The translations under genes and the position numbers were made by a program. The notes beneath the pieces were generated by a model, which saw only the letters and a list, made by a program, of their open reading frames with translations, searched no databases and was not told where the DNA came from. From Acidobacteriota bacterium (lineage in GTDB: Bacteria > Acidobacteriota > Blastocatellia > Pyrinomonadales > Pyrinomonadaceae): a DNA stretch of 64,000 bases. Each line of letters starts with the position of its first letter. Position 1 is the stretch's first letter. Below are positions 59,847 to 64,000 of this stretch, in pieces. The stretch lies in the NCBI GenBank assembly GCA_003223935.1, contig QHXQ01000043.1, forward strand, positions 62,001 through 126,000, read 5' to 3'.

Positions 59847-60569
59847 GTGATGTTGACTGCGATTCGAGAGCGTGATGGGCAGAAGTTAGGTGCGTGGGAG
59901 GCGCACAGAGATGATCGGCCGTTCGTCTGTTTCTGCTGCCAGCGCGTGGTGACGCTCAGACGCGGCCATATCATTGCGCCGCACTTCGCGCACCAGCCGC
60001 CTGTTACTTGCGAGTACGGCACGGGCGAATCAGAGGCGCACCGGCGTTGCAAGATCGCGATCTATGAAAGCCTGTGCACAGACAGCCGCGTGACCAAGTG
60101 TGAATTAGAACGCAATCTCGGCACAGTCAGACCGGACGTGAGCGCGTACATCAACGGTGTGCCGGTCGCCATAGAGGTGCAACTGAGTACGCTGTCGCTT
60201 GAAAAGATCGCGTATCGCACAAGCGAGTACCGGCGCAAAGGCATCTACGTGCTGTGGCTGCCCGTTTATCATCGCGGCCTAGATCAAGAGCTATACAGCC
60301 CGCGCCCTTGGGAGCGTTGGCTGCACGCGACGTACTTCGGGCGCGTCTATTACTGGCTCGAAGGCGCGACCGTCCTGCCCGTCCGCTTTCGCGATTACTA
60401 CCTACTTCTGCGCGGGCGCACGCGCGACTACCAAAAACTCTCGCGCCGCAAAGTGCTGATCACCGGTCAACCTTTGAACCTGATCGAACATTTCAAACCG
60501 TTCGATAGAGATGCCTGCGCCCGACAACTGCGCGTGCCAAACGCGAAACTCATGATCGCCGTGCAATGA
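59847..60569 (+). CDS. CoiA-like competence/nuclease protein
   Basis: This protein of about 240 residues has a zinc-finger-like CFCCQR near residue 28, PHFAHQPP, then GESEAHRRCKIAIYESL, and a nuclease-type core RPDVSAYINGVPVAIEVQLSTLS with D, E and Q in the CoiA/PD-(D/E)XK arrangement. CoiA is needed for transformation in Gram-positive species; distant relatives are found widely. The start is GTG at 59847 or the ATG at 59850. It follows Bax1 closely; a role with ssb, XPB and Bax1 in DNA processing is inference. Confidence 0.82.
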   Translation: MMLTAIRERDGQKLGAWEAHRDDRPFVCFCCQRVVTLRRGHIIAPHFAHQPPVTCEYGTGESEAHRRCKIAIYESLCTDSRVTKCELERNLGTVRPDVSAYINGVPVAIEVQLSTLSLEKIAYRTSEYRRKGIYVLWLPVYHRGLDQELYSPRPWERWLHATYFGRVYYWLEGATVLPVRFRDYYLLLRGRTRDYQKLSRRKVLITGQPLNLIEHFKPFDRDACARQLRVPNAKLMIAVQ

Positions 60570-60605
60570 TCGGCAAGTGCTCGCGCCGCATGCGAACGCA
60601 CACGA

Positions 60606-63600
60606 TTACAGCGTGAGCGGCGGCAGATTCGCCGCGCGTAGTTGTTCGTTGAGCGCGGGCACGTCCTTAGTCTTGATGTCGCGCCAGCGTTGCAAGAGGC
60701 CGGCGAGCGTGCGTTGAAACTCGTCTGCGGCGGCGGCAGCTTGCATCGTCGGCGGCGCATCGGCGTCCTGTAGCACCTCAAGCAACGAGCCGAAGGACGC
60801 ATTCACTTTCGTCAAGTCTTGTTGGTTGGTTGCATTCGCGCCGCCGCCGCCCGCCACGCTTTCGAGCGCCGCCGCTTTCTGATCGAGCGCCTTCAACGTC
60901 GCAGGCAAAGCGCCCTGCGTCACACGCGCGCTCAAGTCTTTGAGTTGCGCTCTGAGCTTGCGCACCTGTTCGAGCGCCTCGCGGCTCTGACGCATGCCTT
61001 CATACGCGCGCAGCGAGAGCGTGAACTGTTGTTGTAAGCCAAGCAGCGGCGTCTTGACGCGCGGATCGATACGCACGCTGAGCGGTTGCGTGTAGCTGCG
61101 CCCGTTGACCGTGAGCTTGACTGTGTATTGACCGGGCAAGACGAGCGGCCCTTGCGGCGTGGGCGGCGTGTCGCGGTAGTTCGCCGAGATCGGATAGTCG
61201 TAACGATCAACGCGCGGCGGCGGATAGTGCAAATCCCAGACGAAGCGTTGCATGCCGGCGGTGGTCAAGAGCGGCTGCGGCGGGCGTATCCAGTAGGTCG
61301 GCACGTTCATATCTTTTTCGTTGACGGGGACAGGCTCGGGCGGATCGGCGCTCGAAAAATGACGCACGAGTTTGCCCGCGCGATCAAGTATCTCAAGCGT
61401 GACGGGCGTAGTTGCATCCGCCTTCAAATAGTAATCAATGATCGCGCCATCGGGCGGGTTCTGACCCGCAGGCTCTTCGGGCGGGAGCGGCGTGTCTGTG
61501 TTGACGTTGCGGCGGACGCGCGTGGCGAGTTGCGGGCGGAAGAGGTAGGCGTCCGACGCTGCGATCTGCGCGGTGGCCTGTCGGAGCGGCGTGATGTCGT
61601 CGAGAATCCAGAACGAGCGGCCGTGTGTGCCGACAACTATGTCGTCGTCGTGGATGACGAGATCGCGCACGGAAGACGCGCCCATGTTCAAGCGGAGCGG
61701 CTGCCAATCGTCGCCATCGTTGAACGAGACATAGACCGCACGCTCCGAACCGGCGAACAATAATCCTTTGCGCTGCGGGTCTTCGCGCACGGTGTTGATC
61801 GGATCATCAGGCAGCCCGCGCACGATCTCTTGCCAAGTCCGGCCGCCGTCGTGCGTGCGATAGATGTGCGGGTGCATGTCGTCGAGACGAATGCGATTGA
61901 CGGCGGCGTAGGCGGTCAACGTATCGAAGTGGCCGGCATCAATGAGCGAAATCTTGCTCCAAGAAGTTAGGCTCGGCGGCGTCACGTTCTGCCACGTGCG
62001 CCCGCCGTCGCGTGTGACGTGAACAAGGCCGTCGTCCGTGCCGGCCCAGATCAAGTTCACATCTTTTGGCGAAGGCGCGACCGTATAGATCACGCCGCGA
62101 CGCGGCATCGTCGCCATCTCAGGTTTGCGATAGATGCCAATGCTCTCAGGCACGTCGTACTTCTCGCGCGTCAAATCGGGACTGATGATCTGCCAACTCT
62201 GGCCGCCGTTGATGGTTTTGAAAAGGACGTTGCCCGCGTAGTAAAGAATGTGTGGATCAACCGGCGAGAAGACGATGGGCGCGGTGCGCAGGAAACGATA
62301 CTTGCCGCTGCGCACGGCTTCGGGCGCGACCGATTGCGCTTGACCCGTGCGTTTGTCGAAGCGCGAGAGCTTGCCGCCGTAGATGAGGTTCGGATTCAAA
62401 GGATCGGGCGCGATGTAGCCATACTCTTCCGCGCCGACGGTGCGCCAATCGCGGAACGTGATCGCGCCGTTGTCGCCGCGACTCGCCGTGCCGATTGAAC
62501 CGCTCTCCTGTTGCCCGCCATAGACCCAGTACGGATATTGATTGTCTGTGCTGACGTGATAGAACTGCGCGGTCGGTTGGTTGTACCAACTGCTCCAAGT
62601 CTGCCCGCCGTTGACGCTCAAGGTCGCGCCTTGATCGCTGGCGAGCAAAATGATCTCCGGGTTCTCCGGGTTGATCCAGATCGTGTGATAGTCGTCGCCG
62701 CCGGGCGCGCCTTTGAAAGCGTGATAGGTGACGCCTGCGTCGGTCGAACGATACGTCGAGGTGTTGCACGAATAGACAATGTCTTTGTCGCGCGGATCAA
62801 CTTTCACTTCGGCGAAGTCGCTGCCGCGCCCCCAGATGCGCACCTCCGAGTTGACGCGCGTCCAACTCTCGCCCGCATCGTCCGAGCGATAGATGCCGCC
62901 GAGTTGCGGCGCATCAACGTTGGCATACATGCGTTTCGGATCGCTCGGCGCGATGGCGAAACCGATGCGCCCCAAGCCTTGCTCAAACGTCGGCAAGCCC
63001 TTCGTCAACTGCTTCCAAGTGCTTCCGCCATCGGTTGATTTATAGAGGCCGCTGCCCGGCCCTTGCCAAGCGCCGTTCTCCCAAGGCCCTTGGCGCGCAG
63101 CCCACAAGTCCGCGTAGATCGTCTTGGAATTTTTCGGATCAAACGCTAACGCAATCGCGCCCGTGTTCTCGTCCTTGTAGAGCACCTTCTCAAAGGTCGC
63201 GCCGCCATCGGTCGAGCGAAAGACGCCGCGCTCCTCGTTCGGGCCGTAAGGATGACCGAGCACGGCGACAAGGATGCGGTTCGCGTCTTTCGGATCGACG
63301 ATGATCGCGCCGATCTGTTGCCCGGCGCGCAGGCCCAAGTGCAGCCAAGTCTGGCCGCCGTCGGTTGATTTGTAGATGCCGTCGCCGGTCGAGAGATCGG
63401 GCCGTTGCAAGCCCTCGCCGCTGCCGACGTAGATCGTGTCGGGCGCGGAGGGCGCGACGGCGATTGCGCCGATTGAGCCGGTCGGTTGCTCGTCGAAGAG
63501 CGACCGCCAAGTGCGGCCGTAATCATCCGTCTTCCAGACGCCGCCGTTATTGACGCCGATATAAAAAACATTAGGGCGGCCGGGCACGCCGGTCGCGCCC

Positions 63601-63749
63601 ACAGTGCGGCCGGCGCGGAACGGCCCGATCATGCGCCAACGCATGCTTTGATAGAGATGCGGGTCGACAGCTTGCGCGAGCGCGTAGACGCAGAGCAGAG
63701 AAATCGTCAGCAGGTTGAACAGAGCAAGGCGCAGTGTTCGTTTGATCAT
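60606..63749 (-). CDS. Secreted sortilin/BNR-repeat (Vps10-like) glycosyl-hydrolase-type protein
   Basis: This 1047-residue protein has a signal peptide (LFNLLTISLLCVYALAQA). A 10-bladed-propeller-like region of BNR/Asp-box repeats (STDGGQTW, STDGGSTW, SDDAGESW, NGGQTW, THDGGRTW and so on) fills residues of about 35-690. The C-terminal part carries a Fn3/beta segment (GPLVLPGQYTVKLTV) and a helical tail. Such proteins are very frequent in Acidobacteriota and are annotated as glycosyl hydrolases, but I see no catalytic residues, and the substrate is unknown. It converges with the CoiA-like gene. Confidence 0.85.
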   Translation of the reverse strand: MIKRTLRLALFNLLTISLLCVYALAQAVDPHLYQSMRWRMIGPFRAGRTVGATGVPGRPNVFYIGVNNGGVWKTDDYGRTWRSLFDEQPTGSIGAIAVAPSAPDTIYVGSGEGLQRPDLSTGDGIYKSTDGGQTWLHLGLRAGQQIGAIIVDPKDANRILVAVLGHPYGPNEERGVFRSTDGGATFEKVLYKDENTGAIALAFDPKNSKTIYADLWAARQGPWENGAWQGPGSGLYKSTDGGSTWKQLTKGLPTFEQGLGRIGFAIAPSDPKRMYANVDAPQLGGIYRSDDAGESWTRVNSEVRIWGRGSDFAEVKVDPRDKDIVYSCNTSTYRSTDAGVTYHAFKGAPGGDDYHTIWINPENPEIILLASDQGATLSVNGGQTWSSWYNQPTAQFYHVSTDNQYPYWVYGGQQESGSIGTASRGDNGAITFRDWRTVGAEEYGYIAPDPLNPNLIYGGKLSRFDKRTGQAQSVAPEAVRSGKYRFLRTAPIVFSPVDPHILYYAGNVLFKTINGGQSWQIISPDLTREKYDVPESIGIYRKPEMATMPRRGVIYTVAPSPKDVNLIWAGTDDGLVHVTRDGGRTWQNVTPPSLTSWSKISLIDAGHFDTLTAYAAVNRIRLDDMHPHIYRTHDGGRTWQEIVRGLPDDPINTVREDPQRKGLLFAGSERAVYVSFNDGDDWQPLRLNMGASSVRDLVIHDDDIVVGTHGRSFWILDDITPLRQATAQIAASDAYLFRPQLATRVRRNVNTDTPLPPEEPAGQNPPDGAIIDYYLKADATTPVTLEILDRAGKLVRHFSSADPPEPVPVNEKDMNVPTYWIRPPQPLLTTAGMQRFVWDLHYPPPRVDRYDYPISANYRDTPPTPQGPLVLPGQYTVKLTVNGRSYTQPLSVRIDPRVKTPLLGLQQQFTLSLRAYEGMRQSREALEQVRKLRAQLKDLSARVTQGALPATLKALDQKAAALESVAGGGGANATNQQDLTKVNASFGSLLEVLQDADAPPTMQAAAAADEFQRTLAGLLQRWRDIKTKDVPALNEQLRAANLPPLTL

Positions 63750-64000
63750 CGGTTATTGTCTCCGTCCGAGCAAGAGCGTGTGGGTTGCGACAGCACCCTA
63801 TCATAATTTTTTGGAAACTGCTGCAAAGATTTGCCGCCGCCGCCGCTTCGTCAGCCAGATCAAACCACTCGTAACCGCCATCCGCACACTGGTCACATTT
63901 TGCAAACTTGACTGCCCCGTGTGCGTTTAATCGAGCAGAACTTCGCGCTCTCCCCAGAGCTAACTGAACAGCGATTTTGCGCTCGGTGAACTTGGACTGG

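Overview
The window is a GC-rich bacterial chromosome segment of about 64 kb, densely coded, with no rRNA, tRNA or CRISPR array that I could see. The gene content points to Acidobacteriota, probably class Blastocatellia. The main indicators are a secreted VWFA-related protein of the acidobacterial type, a long M14 peptidase, a sortilin/BNR-repeat protein of about 1050 residues, WG-repeat and DUF2752 proteins, and Pro-Thr linkers. This placement is an inference from families, not from a marker gene.

From left to right: the end of thiD; a triple-PAS GGDEF-EAL protein; a HAD phosphatase with a cyclophilin; threonine synthase; a run of exported proteins (degenerate HtrA, TPR) and a phosphodiesterase; a DJ-1/PfpI protein; a lamin-tail-domain surface protein; a polyamine pair (arginine decarboxylase and a deoxyhypusine-synthase-like enzyme); glutamine synthetase (glnA) followed by its adenylyltransferase (glnE); an M14 peptidase; gatC-gatA; a DciA-like protein; Maf; and a Cys-less TlpA-like protein. 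A long minus-strand array at 30.3-40.3 kb then runs folK-panB-panC-GNAT-hcrC-hcrA-[cassette]-hcrB-mocA. It encodes folate and pantothenate steps and a molybdenum hydroxylase of the 4-hydroxybenzoyl-CoA reductase type. After that come WG-repeat, lipoprotein, AlbA_2, VWFA and exported proteins, and a solitary D12-class adenine methyltransferase.

Two places look like accessory DNA. (1) Between hcrA and hcrB sit a BrnT-type toxin, a small putative antitoxin and an HNH-DGQHR protein. A second, diverged copy of the last 15 codons of hcrA lies between toxin-antitoxin pair and HNH gene, which marks a recombination scar. (2) From 49 to 55 kb there is an IS transposase, two paralogous XRE regulators, a TIR-domain protein and a PIN-like protein. 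Copies of a palindrome built on AACCTA-WW-TAGGTT are scattered around the regulators and are probably their operator. I read this as a candidate defence module.

Immediately after this island comes a repair/competence set on the plus strand: ssb, an XPB-type helicase, a Bax1/DUF790 nuclease and a CoiA-like protein. XPB-Bax1 is best known as an archaeal helicase-nuclease pair.

The intergenic spaces hold at least a dozen long hairpins made of short repeated words (for example GTCAGTG, AGAAGGC, GATGAA). They often fill the whole spacer between co-directional genes, supplying the stop codon of one gene and occupying the ribosome-binding position of the next. A second hairpin type is a near-perfect 30-31 bp inverted repeat found at convergent gene ends.
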